Source: Orientallactaga sibirica
Taxonomy: Eukaryota; Chordata; Mammalia; Rodentia; Dipodidae
DNA length: 64,000 nucleotides
Direction: 5' to 3'
Assembly (NCBI GenBank): GCA_036365145.1
Contig: JAEOAD010002279.1
Coordinates: 1,422,001-1,486,000, forward strand
Positions 11,226 to 22,440 of the stretch are shown piece by piece (the stretch's first letter is position 1; every line of letters starts with the position of its first letter). The notes beneath the pieces were generated by a model. It saw only the letters and a program-made list of their open reading frames with translations. It made no database searches and had not been told where the DNA came from. The translations under genes and the position numbers were made by a program.

Positions 11226-11459
11226 ATTGTTTTTTTTTTTATTTAGTGAGACAGAGAGATAGAGAGAAACAGACACAGAGAGAGGTAGAATTGGCGCACC
11301 AGAGCCTCAGCCACTGCAATTGAACTCCAGACACTTGCGCCACCTAGTGGGCATGTGTGACCTTGCACTCACCTCACCTTTGTGCATCTGGAGAGTCGAA
11401 CATGGGTCCTTAGGCTTTGTAGGCAAGTGTCTTAACTGCTAAGACATCTGTCCAGCCTG
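11226..11459 (-). mobile_element. B2-like SINE, Type C
   Basis: Reverse copy with a perfect 10-bp TSD AGGTAAGTCT (11216-11225 and 11460-11469). It lacks part of the segment before the B box. Contains a perfect CTCF-core match at 11337-11350. Confidence 0.93.
11337..11350 (-). promoter_or_regulatory. Predicted CTCF core motif inside a SINE
   Basis: CCACTAGGTGGCGC on the minus strand, 14 of 14 to the CTCF core consensus. Same SINE position as the site at 248-261. Confidence 0.5.
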
Positions 11460-11469
11460 AGGTAAGTCT

Positions 11470-11842
11470 TTTTAAGTGCATCATTCCCTCCTAGAGGGTG
11501 GGTACATGCCCCAAAGACCAAAGAAGCTAAGGACACTTACGAGGCTCACTTAAGATGCTCAGAAAATCACAACATTCACAACACCCCCTTCTCAGCAGTC
11601 AACATTTGCGAGAGAAGAGGGATTCTCTTTGGTAGAGCTACCTGCAAGGTGGGCACTGAGTTCCAGGGTTGCAGCATCCTGAGTTTTGTTTTCATACAAA
11701 GCACACTTTCAACCACCCATGCTCCTGTAAGGAACCCCAAGACACTCTTAATTTACCACGCCAGACTTGGGTGGAGTTGCCCTTTGATCGGTCGTGACTC
11801 TTTTTGCCTGAACAGCCATCCATTCATGTCTTGAGGAAACGT
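11470..11842. other. Single-copy stretch, nothing recognised
   Basis: Unique sequence between two SINEs. No gene supported. Confidence 0.45.
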
Positions 11843-11855
11843 TGCACAATTATTA

Positions 11856-12124
11856 TTTATTATCATTATTACTATTATTTTGGAGAGATACAGAGAGAGA
11901 GGGAGAGGAAGACAGATAGAGATGGGTGCGCCAGTAGCCTCTCAGCTGCTGCGATCGAAATCCAGATGTGTGCGCCCCCTTGTGGTCAAGTGTGGCATTG
12001 CGCCCTTGTGTCACTTGCATCTGGCTAAACGTGGGACCTCGAGATTGGAACTGCTGGAGATTGGAACCAGCGTTCTTAGGCTTAGGAGGCAGGCGCCTTA
12101 ATCACTAAGCCATCTCTCCAGCCC
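11856..12124 (-). mobile_element. B2-like SINE, Type B
   Basis: Reverse full-length copy with TSD TGCACAATTATT on both sides (from 11843 and from 12125). Like the copy at 5631-5890 it repeats GATTGGAAC near the B box, suggesting a shared subfamily. CTCF-like site at 11972-11985 (one mismatch). Confidence 0.93.
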
Positions 12125-12185
12125 TGCACAATTATTTTTCTAGACTTTGAGTAATACTTGGCATAGAGTATTAGAGGATGTTCTT

Positions 12186-12348
12186 TTCTTAATATTTTAT
12201 TTTTATTTATTTATTAGAGCCAGGGAGAGAGAGAGAGAATGGGAACACCAGAGCTTCTAGCCACTGCAAACCAACTCCAGAGAATTGAACCTGGGTCCTT
12301 AGGCTTCATAGGCGTGCACCTTAACTGCTAAGTCATCTCTCCAGCCCC
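12186..12348 (-). mobile_element. B2-like SINE, Type A, internally deleted
   Basis: TSD AGAGGATGTTCTT is perfect (12173-12185 and 12349-12361). The body between CAACTCCAGA and GAATTGAACC is missing, removing the diagnostic CACAAGG segment. Confidence 0.9.
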
Positions 12349-12639
12349 AGAGGATGTTCTTAGTGAACACTAGCTGGTGTTGATCAGGGCTTGGAAGGTG
12401 CCATTTAGGCATGGGAAAGACTAGGTCAAAAGGGCAGTTACTACATTAAGCATTCATCAAGTCTATTTGACCTTTGGATCATAGGGTGGGGAACGTTTTT
12501 TTGTAGAGAGTCTGTGGCAATAATCTTTTCTCCAACCTTCTGATGTTAAAGTCTGGAAGTGCTGCGGTTTTGTGTTCATGTAGGATCGGATGTGCTGTCT
12601 TGTTCTCTGTGTTCAACCAGGTAGACCCACAGGGATGGG

Positions 12640-12812
12640 GAGGAGAGAGAGGGAGGGAGGGAGAGAAGAGAAAGAGGAAGAAAAGAAAAAAAGAGGGAGG
12701 GAGAAAAGAAGAAAGAGGGGGAGAGAGGGAAGGAGAGAAGAAAAAGAAAGGAAGAAAAGAAGAGAGGGAGAGAGATGGAGAAAGAGAGAGATGGGGAAGA
12801 GAATAAAGAATT
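12640..12812. repeat. Purine-only tract (GGGA/GAAA)n
   Basis: About 170 bp of almost pure A+G on the plus strand, merging GGGAGA, GAAAAAG and GAGAGA motifs. Open frames on either strand here are low-complexity artefacts. Confidence 0.9.
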
Positions 12813-12833
12813 ATCTCTCTATTTTCTTTTTCT

Positions 12834-13050
12834 TTCCTTTTTTGTTTATTTATTAGCAACAGACAGAGAGAGAAAGAGGCAGGGTGGGGGAGAGAATGGG
12901 CACACCAGGACCTCCAGCCACTGCAGACGAACTCCAGATGCATGAGCCACCTCGTGCATCTGGCTTGCGTGGGTCCTGGGGAATCGAGCCTTGAACAGGG
13001 GTCCTTAGGCTCACAGGCAAGCGCTTAACTGCTAAGCCATCTCTCCAGCC
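12834..13050 (-). mobile_element. B2-like SINE, Type A, B-box insertion variant
   Basis: Reverse copy. Its head has the GAGCCTTGAAC insertion at the B box that marks a subfamily of at least nine copies in this window. Confidence 0.9.
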
Positions 13051-13062
13051 ATCTCCATTTTT

Positions 13063-14298
13063 TTTTTTGAATGGCATATTTCATACTAACCCTTCGCATT
13101 TGAATAAACCCCACATTTAGGTGAGTTAGAACTTGAAGGGTTAGGAGGAATCTCTTTTTCATTAGTTTCTAAAAATCACATTAAATTATTGGAGTATTCA
13201 GCTGTTGATGGGCCTGCGGGAGAGAAATGAAGTCTTGTGGTGTGTCCGCTTAGCGCAAAAGCCAAGGTTTGGTACCAGGTGACCTCGCAGCCTCTTGTGA
13301 ATGTGTACAATAACGATGGGGCAGGTTGAACCCCATGTGATCGGAGAGAGAAACTGGGATGGAGGGAAGAGTAGGAGGTCTGGACGCAAAGAGACCTCAG
13401 AGGAGGAGGAGGAGAGACAGTGCCCAGGATCTAAAAGCACAGGGTCCGAGGCTGCCTTCCCTCAGTAGCGTGACTGTCATGAATTCCTGTGACACCCTCT
13501 GTGAGATGGGTGCAGATCAGAAGCTGTTGTTGAACCAAGACCCGGGCAGAGCCAGGTCCATGTCTGTGCTGGCCACGCACTGGAACCCTGGTTGATTGCT
13601 TCGCAAGCAGTCCACCAGCTCCTTCAGGCCCCGTCGTTGGCGCACCGTCCACAGTTGCCGTAAAGATGAAGGGAAACGGAGGAGTGAGTGGGTTATAGCA
13701 CTGGCCTTGGGCTAGAGGGGCCTGTTTGCTAGCTATGACGCCATCCTCTCTCTCTCCTCCCTTGTCATGCATTTAGTGTGACTGAAGAATAAGTGGTGCC
13801 ATACAGGCATCTAGCTCGTGGCCCAGCACAGGTTTGACACTCCGTATATGTTACCCGTTGAGCCAAGTGGAACCTGCCTGGCCAGAGAGGCCTTGCAGCC
13901 CAGGCCTCTAAAGGAACTGAAGCTAATATAGACCGTGTCTCACACAGCCTGGCAAATGGTTCCAGTGGCTGGCTTTCCCCAGCGGCCTCTCCAGTCAGTG
14001 AGGGTGGCTGCCTGATCCATCCTTCCAGTACAGTGTCTGACTGGTAGACCTTACAGGTTGGGGCACCAGGTGGTAGGCTGGCTTCTCACTGCTTTCTTCT
14101 CAGTAGATGCTGGTACTTCTTTCCCATGGAGAAACACACACATTGACAGCTGTTGACAAGCATCCGCTTGCTCTGCTTCCAGGGTTTGGCCCTGGGTCTT
14201 CATCTGTCTGGAAAGGACTTTGCATCATGTCAAGGGCGAGTGACCTCTCCTTATTTTCAGGTTATATGCATGAGCATAAGTTGGCTTTGAGGTCACTT
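13063..14298. other. Single-copy stretch, no gene recognised
   Basis: About 1.2 kb without SINEs. A possible L2 3' scrap (GCCCAGCACAGG to TATATGTTACCCGTTGA) lies at 13815-13866. Overlapping frames on both strands at 13359-13772 show no family resemblance. Confidence 0.45.
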
Positions 14299-14309
14299 TG
14301 TAAACTTCT

Positions 14310-14314
14310 TAATT

Positions 14315-14358
<44 letters not shown>

Positions 14359-14370
14359 TTCTTTCTCTTT

Positions 14371-14403
<33 letters not shown>

Positions 14404-14621
14404 TCTTTCTTTCTTTCTTTTATTTATTTGCAGGCAGAGAGAGTTAGAGATAGAAGAGAGACAGAGAGAGCATGGGCACGCCAGGGCCTCCAGCCACTGC
14501 AAACGAACTCCAGACGCATGTGCCATCTTGTGCATCTGGCTTATGTGGCTCCTGGGAAATGAACCTGGGTCCTTTGGCTCTGCAGGCAAATGCCTTAACA
14601 GCTAAGCCATCTCTCTGGCCC
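14310..14621 (-). mobile_element. B2-like SINE, Type A, with expanded (CTTT)n tail
   Basis: The body occupies 14420-14621. The A-rich tail, seen as pyrimidines on the plus strand, has grown into about 110 bp of (CTTT)n/(CT)n. TSD TGTAAACT lies at 14299 and 14622. Confidence 0.9.
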
Positions 14622-14623
14622 TG

Positions 14624-15664
14624 TAAACTCTTTTCTACTTAGGGTACCTTGAAAGGCATATATCCCTCTGGTCTTTCCATTCCTGGCATCTGAATGATGC
14701 ACGTCAGAAATCTCTTGGTGTGTTGGTGTGTTGGTGGGTTGTGTGAGCATAAAGGATGTGTGTATGCAGGTATATGTTTGTGTGTGTGCGGGGGTGCACG
14801 TGTGGACCACCTTGAGGGTCAGTCTTTGCCTTCAGCCTTGTTTTGAGGCAGGATATTGTCCGGAAGCTTCCAGGATTCCTTCTCTCTCCACCTCCCATCT
14901 CATTGTAGGTGCATTGGATTACAGGGGTGTGTCCCTGTATCCAGTCTCATGTGCATTCTGGGGATCCAAACTCAGGTCCTCACACTTGAGTCTACAAACA
15001 CTTGACCCAGAGACCTACCCAAGCTGCTTCTGAAATGTCTGTCACAGGATGAGTTGTTTGAATGACGCCAAACATTTAGACCCTGCAAGGTCTCTACTGT
15101 CTCCCCAAAGCTCCAGACCTCTGCTTTTCTCGCATTGACTTGGAAACGAACTGAGCCCTGCTTCAGAATCAACCTAAGCGTTTCTGAAACATTAAAACCC
15201 TCTGTTGACGCTTAACTCTTCATTGTAACTAGATTGTCAGGACATGATAAGGGATATCCTATCTTCATTTTCAAATCCAATACATACTTCTAATTAAAGC
15301 CCTTGACAAGGGCCATGCACACGGAGTGTGCGTTCAGCAAATACTGGTCTGGGTTGTGATGAAAGAAATGACTCTACAGTGAGACTGTTAGAACCTTAAA
15401 CACAACTCAATGGAAGTGTCATGCTAAAGTCACGTCTCTGTTGTGACACCTTCTCCTTCCCATTTGACTTTTACATGTCTCCATAGAATTGCAGTTCAGC
15501 AATATGAGCATAATGGGGTGTGCTGTTCAAGGCTTTGAAATCAGTCATCAGCCAGACCTTTAAAAGAAGGTGTTGTGTTTTCCCCTGTGTCAGTGGCAAA
15601 GAGGGGCAGCATCACTGCAGTCAGGGATATGTTGAGGGGCAGCTGTGTGCCAGGGTCATCTTAA
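14624..15664. other. Single-copy stretch, nothing recognised
   Basis: Holds a GT-rich patch at 14715-14800 and unique sequence. No gene supported. Confidence 0.45.
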
Positions 15665-15666
15665 CT

Positions 15667-15820
15667 CTTTTTTTTTTTTTTCAAGGTAGGGTCTCGCTGT
15701 AGCCCCAGGCTGACCTGGAACTCACTCTGTAGTCTCAGGCTGGCCTCAAACTCACAGCGATCCTCCTACCTCTTCCTCCCGAGTGCAGGGATTAAAGGCG
15801 TGCGCCACCACACCCGGCTT
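15667..15820 (-). mobile_element. B1 SINE
   Basis: Full-length reverse B1: T tail, AAGGTAGGGTCTCGCTGTAG, through GGGATTAAAGGCGTGCGCCA to the CCGGC head. Confidence 0.95.
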
Positions 15821-16818
15821 AGGGTCATCCTCACTTTCAAATGCCTTATCTGCTACTGGCTCAACAGTGAAGTGCGCATTATGCCTTTTCACAAAGAACA
15901 GTCTAGAAACTTAAAAAGGGTAACTGCATCCCCTTCCTGAAAGATAGAAGTAGGTCACAGACACATCTACACCCCAATGTTTATTGCAGCACCCTTCCCA
16001 GGAGTTAAGATATACTGAGTCAACCGAAGGGTGTCATTGGAGGACCGTTAAAAAAAGGATGCGCCCAGTCATTTGCCTGGATGAGCGTGGGGGATCTTAT
16101 CGTCAATGAAGGAAGCTAGGCATGGTGTGCCAAACACTCCCCAGATCTCAGAATCAAATAGCAGTAGAAACTGGGGCAGCTGGGGGGGAAAGGGAGAATT
16201 TACAGATAGAAGTTACACGTTCCAGTTATGTTTCCAAATAGTGAGAAGAGGGGGTTTTGAATATTCTCCCCACAATAAAACCATGCATGTGTGTGAGGTG
16301 ATGGTTGTGCTAATACCTCACGTCGCAATACCGCACCGTAGCCATAAATCCGGGCAACTATTGCCTTGATAAAGCATAAAACATGCACTTTAGGAAGCAC
16401 GAGGGGATGCCCCCAGATGCTGAGGCAGCTTCTCCGTGTTCAGAGTCGCTGAAGTTCTGAGGCCTATGCTGTCTCGTATGGCCTTAGGAAGCTGGGGTTC
16501 CCGGTGGCTTTATAGCTGGAATAACAGCCGAAATGACGTTGCCCTGGTCCCTGATCCTGGCATGGGCAGAGCCCATGACTAGTGCATTTGGCTGTGGACC
16601 ATCAGAGGCTGTGTATAAACCCACACACGCGGTTGCTCTGGTCCCATCCTGAGCAATAGTTTGGCGAGGGGTTGAAGAAGTAGCTGGGGCTTCAGCCTAC
16701 TGTATGGGGCTGAGAGGAGGAGAAACCATAAAAGCAAAGTGCCTCCTACCATTGAGCCATCTTCCAGGCCCTGTTTGATTTGGTTCTGTCTCTGGATATG
16801 TATGCATGCATGTATGTA
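15821..16818. other. Single-copy stretch, nothing recognised
   Basis: Unique sequence. A few motifs (CACACCCCAATGTTTATTG near 15970) are reminiscent of old L1 text, but I cannot support an element. No gene seen. Confidence 0.4.
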
Positions 16819-16819
16819 G

Positions 16820-16868
<49 letters not shown>
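16819..16868. repeat. (ATCT)n microsatellite
   Basis: About 12 uninterrupted CTAT units, continuing as imperfect repeats to about 16910. Confidence 0.95.
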
Positions 16869-16869
<1 letters not shown>

Positions 16870-16912
16870 ATCTATCTTCTATCCATACCTCTGTCATCTA
16901 TCAATCTATCTT

Positions 16913-17105
16913 CTTTTTTAAACTATATTTTATTTATTTATTTGAGAGAGAGAGAGTGATAATGGGCACGCCAGGGCCTCTAGCCACTGCAAAGGGATTC
17001 CAGATACCTGCACCCCCTTGTGCATCTGGCTTATGTGGAGAATAGAACCAGGGTTCTTTGGCTTTGCAGGCAAATGCCTTAACCACTAAGCCATCTCTCC
17101 AGGCC
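16913..17105 (-). mobile_element. B2-like SINE, Type A
   Basis: Inserted inside the ATCT-rich tract. TSD TATCAATCTATCTT at 16899-16912 and 17106-17119. Confidence 0.93.
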
Positions 17106-17170
17106 TATCAATCTATCTTTTATCCATCCATTTGTCATCTATCTTCAATCCATCAATCCATCCATCCATC

Positions 17171-17205
<35 letters not shown>

Positions 17206-17221
17206 ATCTATCTATCATCTT
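17106..17221. repeat. (ATCT)n / (ATCC)n microsatellite
   Basis: Continuation of the tract split by the SINE: imperfect ATCC repeats, then a clean (ATCT)n run at about 17171-17207. Confidence 0.9.
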
Positions 17222-17419
17222 CTTTATTTTTAAAATTTTATTTTTTTATTTATTTGAGAGAGAGAGAAAATGGAGCACCAGGGTCTCCAGCCACTGCAAA
17301 CAAACTCCAGATTCATGCGTCCCCCTGTGCATCTGGCTTACATGGGTCCTGGAGAATCGAACTGTGATCCTTTGGCTTTGCAGGCAAACGCCTTAACCGC
17401 TAAGCCATCTTTCCAGCCC
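17222..17419 (-). mobile_element. B2-like SINE, Type A
   Basis: Reverse copy, full body, directly abutting the microsatellite. Confidence 0.9.
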
Positions 17420-17967
17420 CCTTTCCATCCAATCTGTCTATGTGTCATCTATCTCTTCCATATTTATCTACTACATATCTGTGCTCTCACACAACTACTC
17501 TATAAAATGAGCAAGGGGTCCGTGTATTCTTGATGAGACAGTGGGAGTTTGGGATTTTTACCTTGGGATTCAGGGAATACAAGGATACTGAGAGAGAAAA
17601 AAACAGAGGGACCAGAGAATAGACAGCATGGACAATGAGACATTGGTAGGTGGCCTGGGACTTAGCAGATACTTCCAGAAGGCCTGGCAGTGTGAGGACA
17701 CACTTCATATACTTACACACAAATAGTCACACATTTGCTCACTTGCCGGGCACTGTTCTGGCTGTGAATACCATCCAGTAAAGCAAACAGACTCTGCCAT
17801 CTGGGTTTATCCTGAGGGTGGGAGTCCATGGGGGAACCACGGGGCATGTTGAAGGTGTCACAGAGAAGCCGTAGCAGAAGAGGCATATGGGAGCCCAGGA
17901 GGAGGGCTTGTTTGAATGAGGTTGACTGGGAAGGCCTCACTAAGGCAGTGATTTTTGAGTGAGTACT

Positions 17968-18184
17968 TTTTTTTATTAGAGAAAGAGAGAGAGAGAATGG
18001 GTGCGCCAGTGGCCTCTCAGCTGCTGTGAACGAACTTCAGACGTGTGCGCCCCCTTGTGGGCAAATGTGACATTGCGCCCTTGCATCACTTTTGCGTCTG
18101 GTTAAACGTGGGACCTGGAGAATAGAATGTGCATTCTTAGGCTTAGCAGACAGGTGCCTTCACTGCTAAGCCATCTTTCCAGTC
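17968..18184 (-). mobile_element. B2-like SINE, Type B
   Basis: TSD TTTGAGTGAGTACT / TTTGAGTGAGAACT (17954-17967 and 18185-18198), one mismatch. Inserted into the L2. Confidence 0.92.
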
Positions 18185-18257
18185 TTTGAGTGAGAACTTA
18201 AAGAGGCCCCCAGAGGCTGTATGAAAGATCTGGGCAGATATTTGATTTAACTTATTT

Positions 18258-18412
18258 ATTTGTTTTGGTTTTTCGAGGTTGGGACTCACTCTGGTCCAGG
18301 CTGACCTGGAGTTCACTATGTAGTCTCAGGGTGACCTCAAACTCTCAGCGATCCACCTACCTCTGCCTCCCGAGTGCTGGGATTAAAGGCGTGCGCCACC
18401 ACACACATCTCG
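18258..18412 (-). mobile_element. B1 SINE
   Basis: Reverse B1, nearly full length (GGTTTTTCGAGGTTGGGACT to GCGCCACCACAC). Second insertion into the same L2. Confidence 0.93.
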
Positions 18413-18600
18413 GGCAGATATTTTAGAGATCCCATATGATATGGAAGGGTCTGGACATTGCCTTGGAAATAAGCCCTATGGGAGGCCATGTAGAAGCAGA
18501 GAAAGCAAATGGCGGGCAGCTGCTGGAGAAGTCATGAATAGGGGTGGCTTGTGGAGGGCGTTGCTGTGCAGGTTAGGGGCATTCAAGGGTCACGCCCTGT

Positions 18601-18796
18601 GTTCCAGCAGTGACTAGATGGTTGCGTCACACTCATGCAGGAGTGAGTGACATCTCTTTGCCCAGACTGAACACGGTTTGCCTGTCCAGGTCCAGTCCCA
18701 AACACCATGGGTGAAGGGCCTGGGCCACAGCCATTTCACCTCTTGGAGTGTTGCCTTGTGTGTGTAACGAGGGAGTGAAATTTCCTTACCCGATTA

Positions 18797-18830
<34 letters not shown>

Positions 18831-18960
18831 CAGATACTACTGCCAGGACCGCAGGGGAGCGAGCAGCGCTTGCCTGAGAGGTCACATCTGGCAGAATCAC
18901 ATCGCTGAGCCCATCCAGGCCCTGCTGGGTGACAAGGAGATGGTGGCATGACCTCCCTAG
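18601..18960. other. Single-copy stretch with (CA)n
   Basis: (CA)n of about 15 units at 18799-18829. Otherwise unique. No gene supported. Confidence 0.45.
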
Positions 18961-20170
18961 TGGAACTGTTATGTCCACGAAGTCACTTGGAGTAACCAGA
19001 GACTGTTGGCATATTTGGATTTTACCACACCTACTTCGGGTGCACTTATCTTTTCAAGGTGTTTGACTCCCGGTTTCAAGTGAACCAAATGCTTTCCCTG
19101 GGTCCCGTTGACGCATCCCGTGCAATCAGAGCGTCTCTTTAATGTCTTTTCGGATGAGTCATGTTTATCTGAAAGCACATTCAGGCTGTCATAAAGAAAA
19201 CACAGTTACTACAACAAGGTATTAGAGGTTGCATCAACGTGTCTTGCTTGTCGTTAATGTGGAAAATGCAGAGGAAAAAGAAAAGAAGAAGGAGGAATTT
19301 GGAAAATTGGGCCCTGATGTTTCACCAGAACGACACGTGCATCTCGCGTGCAGATGCGCTGGTGGGCGTCACCCACTGCCTGCCATCCTGGGTTTTCATT
19401 CCCCCATCCGTGTGTAGCGATGAGGTATTTCTGTGCTTTTTTTTTTTTTTTTTAGATTTTCCCACTTGCGGATGCCAACAGCGATTATTGGTAATTTCAG
19501 AAATAAAGATGCTCCAAACCAACATCTGTGATTCCATATTTTTTCTGTAGGATTCAAAATGCACATCTCATTCCTATTCTCAGCAAGGAGATGTTTACAG
19601 CCAAACATAGTTCCTGCGTACTGGATTCAGCTCAGAGAAATGGTGTCGAGGCCTTCACTGTCTCCACCATGTCAATTCCCAACCTTTCAATCCCCATTTT
19701 CTTTAATACAAATAAAAGGGAGTTTATCAGTTGAGTCAGATGAGTGTGGGGGCGGGGTGAACCATGTAGAATTCAAGGAATTGTGCACGAAATCACAATA
19801 CTCATTTGGGTGCTTAAAGTATTATTTTCTGCCGCACAAAACTGGCACGCATTTTATTTTAACTGAAATGCCTCACAGTGGCAGGCAATTATTTTTGTTA
19901 TTGTATTTCCTGTTCTGGCCTCCACAAGCTAAGGACAATGGGAGGGGATGTTCATTTATAACGTGACCTCCTGAATTGTTCTTGAAATGCAATTTAATCC
20001 TCATATCAAGCAAAGTCCTGTGCTGTATTTGCCAGTAAAATAGCCATTTGCATTTTTTATTGACAATACAAATTGTGTTTAATCAGGCAGTTGGTGTGTT
20101 AGCATTTCCAAATGATTGAAGACCCATTTCTGTTCACACCAGATCCAATTTTGGGTCAAGTGTACTTTTT
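18961..20170. promoter_or_regulatory. Repeat-poor block, candidate conserved noncoding elements
   Basis: 1.2 kb without SINEs. The most enhancer-like parts are 19470-19560 (GCGATTATTGGTAATTTCAG) and 19960-20130, which holds an inverted SOX-type pair ACAAT-ACAA-ATTGT at 20063-20076 and TTTAATCAGG beside it. Conservation is not tested here. Confidence 0.3.
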
Positions 20171-20243
20171 TTTTTTCTTTCTTTTTAATTATCAGGACAC
20201 ACAAAGTTGATTTTACCATCGCAGGGATTTGTAATGTTTATTA

Positions 20244-20265
20244 TTTTTGTTGTTGTTGTTGTTGT
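20244..20265. repeat. (TTG)n microsatellite
   Basis: Seven GTT/TTG units. Confidence 0.8.
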
Positions 20266-20504
20266 GTAGGTCCACATAACTACATTCCGTTGACTCTGGT
20301 GAAAAGCTCAGAAGACCTCAAATTCCTAAGAATACACATTTATGAATTCCACCCTAGTTTAGAGAAACATTTAGACCATCTTTTCTAATTTATGTTAGGT
20401 CAGGTCAGTCCTCAGAAAGAATACAGTGTCCCTTAACATCCTTCAGGATTTCAGTAAGGTTTTCACTGTGATGTAGGAGAGGGAGGACCCAGCCCTCAGC
20501 TCTT

Positions 20505-20599
20505 ACTAGCCCTTCAGTATTGCCACTCGTTTCTGCCTCAGTTTCCTCATCTGTATGGTGTGAAGTACTTAGTTGACAGGATGTTAAAAATGCAGTTAG
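20505..20599 (+). mobile_element. MIR relic
   Basis: TTCTGCCTCAGTTTCCTCAT then CTGTATGG matches the MIR core. The 3' part is interrupted by the SINE at 20600. Confidence 0.45.
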
Positions 20600-20837
20600 A
20601 GGCTGGAGAGATGGCTCAGTGGTTAAGGCCCATGCCTGTGAAGCCTAAGGACCCCGGTTCAATTCTCTAGGTCCCACATTAGCCAGATGCACATGGTGGC
20701 ACCTGTGTCTGGAGTTCGTTTGCAGTGGCTAGAGGCCCTGGCACGTCCATTCTCACTCTCTCTCTCTTTTTCCCTTCCTCCTCCCTCCCTCTCTCTGTCT
20801 CTAATAAATAAATAAAGACAAAAATATTCAATAAAAG
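20600..20837 (+). mobile_element. B2-like SINE, Type A
   Basis: Perfect 13-bp TSD AAAATGCAGTTAG (20587-20599 and 20838-20850). Intact A box and B box GGTTCAATTCT. Confidence 0.94.
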
Positions 20838-20849
20838 AAAATGCAGTTA

Positions 20850-20852
<3 letters not shown>

Positions 20853-20892
<40 letters not shown>
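20853..20892. repeat. (GT)n microsatellite
   Basis: About 19 uninterrupted GT units. Confidence 0.95.
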
Positions 20893-20894
<2 letters not shown>

Positions 20895-21599
20895 GATTAA
20901 AACAGCGCCCATCAAATGGGACATGCACACCCGCTTACAGCCATCCATATGCACACCATCCTTCTTAACGTGCGTGCATACGTCCTTCCTCCCAGGAAAG
21001 GGTGGACTAAGCTTTCTCCTGTCTAAAGCATGTCCGTGAACCCTTGGCGTGCTAAGTCCTGCGCTTGTCTGATGTCACGTGACAAGTGCTCGATTGGACG
21101 CTGACCCTATGGAAGACATGGTGACTTCACTGACAGACGAGTGTGGATGTCCTTGTAGTCTCAAGCCTCTCCCCCCGAGGGGGCATGCTGAGCAAGTGGC
21201 ATGGCCACGCTGGAACCCTGAAGACGTGCTCCTTGGAGGCTGTTTTAGATGAGTGCGTGGTGTGCCAGCTTCCTCCCACGGGCTCAGGGTACACAAAAAC
21301 TCCGTGTTCCCCTGGGACCTTGGCAGGACCATCTGTCCCACTTGCTCATTCCCAAGGAAACCACATCCTCTGGGCCTGGCTACCTTCTGGGAGGGATTGG
21401 GAGCCCAAGGCTGAGCGGCTCTATTCTTTGCCCTTTCCTCCGATTGCTTGCCTCAACACCATCTCCTCCCACCCCGTCTCAGTCCTTCTGGAGCTGATAT
21501 TCACGGGTTGATGAAAAATGATCAACTAGTTTAGGTGGATCCAAATAGACCCAGGGTATAATCATAGCACGAATGTTCTGGAAGTTTAAATACGAGCCG
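20893..21599. other. Single-copy stretch, nothing recognised
   Basis: GC-rich unique sequence. The 122-codon frame at 21143-21511 shows no family resemblance and is opposed by another open frame on the minus strand. Confidence 0.45.
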
Positions 21600-21760
21600 T
21601 GACTGTTTTGAGCACTTAATAAGTATTATTGTAATTAACCCCCACAGCAACACTGTAGTTGATAGTAATGCTGTCTGCAATCGACAGATGTATCAACACC
21701 CCACAGTCTGTAGGGAGCTTGATGGCTTGACAAAGGGGCAAGACTGGCTTCAGCCGGCTT
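21600..21760 (-). mobile_element. MIR relic
   Basis: TTGAGCACTTAATAAGTATT, then a decayed AATCCTCACAGCAACCCT and GACAGATG segment, in MIR order on the minus strand. Confidence 0.5.
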
Positions 21761-21817
21761 ATTGCTTCTCTGCTGCATTGAATGGCTGGCTGGCTCTTTG
21801 TACTCTGCCCAGTGCTG

Positions 21818-22440
21818 TTGGGGTCCCTCCTAGCGCCAGCCCAGGAGGGAAGGCAGGGTCTCTGCCAAGTTGGGGGTGAGAAGCGCAGAGTCACGACACA
21901 GTCTCTGGAAGTTGGGTGGAAGCAGGCAGAGGGCGAGCTGCTGCAAACTCGCTTATTCAAGGAAGTGTAGGGGGTTTAAAAGGTTTGGCTGGCCAATCAT
22001 TGTATGGGGTGGTCCCCTTCTTGTGACCAATGACAGTCTGTCTCTGGGCAGATCATCTTGCAGCAGGTTTCTCGTGAGCATGGGACTGTAGCTGTTGTCA
22101 CGCCAGGCCTATGCAGGATGCCACATCCACAGAAGCCACTTCCTGGTTTCTTCTGGCATGTGGTCTGGCTAGGGCCTGACCTGCATTGTGCCATACATAT
22201 CCTCCTTTTTGTTTTTATTATTGGCGCCCCTGGGAGGCATGGTTCTTTGCCAAGCCATTGCTGACCCCAGGCCCCAAGGGATCATCACATGCGACAGTGC
22301 CTGTCTTAAGTTGCCCCATCTCATAGGGTCTTACCCATCATTGACTACCCGCCATCCTGGTGAGAAAACCCGAGGGGTGTGGCCTGGTTTCTTTTAGCAT
22401 GCGCTCTGGCTAGGGCCCGACCTGCATGGTGCCATACACA
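21818..22440 (-). mobile_element. ERV LTR-like element with internal duplication
   Basis: On the minus strand this begins TGTGTATGGCACCATGCAGG and ends GGGACCCCAACA, the TG...CA termini of an LTR. Near the middle it has ATTGGCC, a TATA-like CTTTTAAACC and TGAATAAGCG (poly(A)-signal-like), in U3-R-U5 order. About 60 bp at its start recurs at 22140-22200. No gag, pol or env sequence is visible, so it reads as a solo or compound LTR. Class uncertain (ERV1/ERVK). Confidence 0.45.

Larger units (their letters stand above)
17735..18600 (+). mobile_element. L2 relic split by two SINEs
   Basis: Visible L2 pieces are 17735-17967 (GGGCACTGTTCTGGCTGTGA, then GGGAAGGCCTCACTAAGGCA), 18199-18255 and about 18413-18600. 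They read in L2 order across a B2-like and a B1 insertion. End points are approximate. Confidence 0.5.

Noticed and set aside
12543..12856. Frames rich in Arg/Glu/Lys (plus strand) or Phe/Ser/Leu (minus strand)
   Set aside because: Direct translation of a purine/pyrimidine tract.
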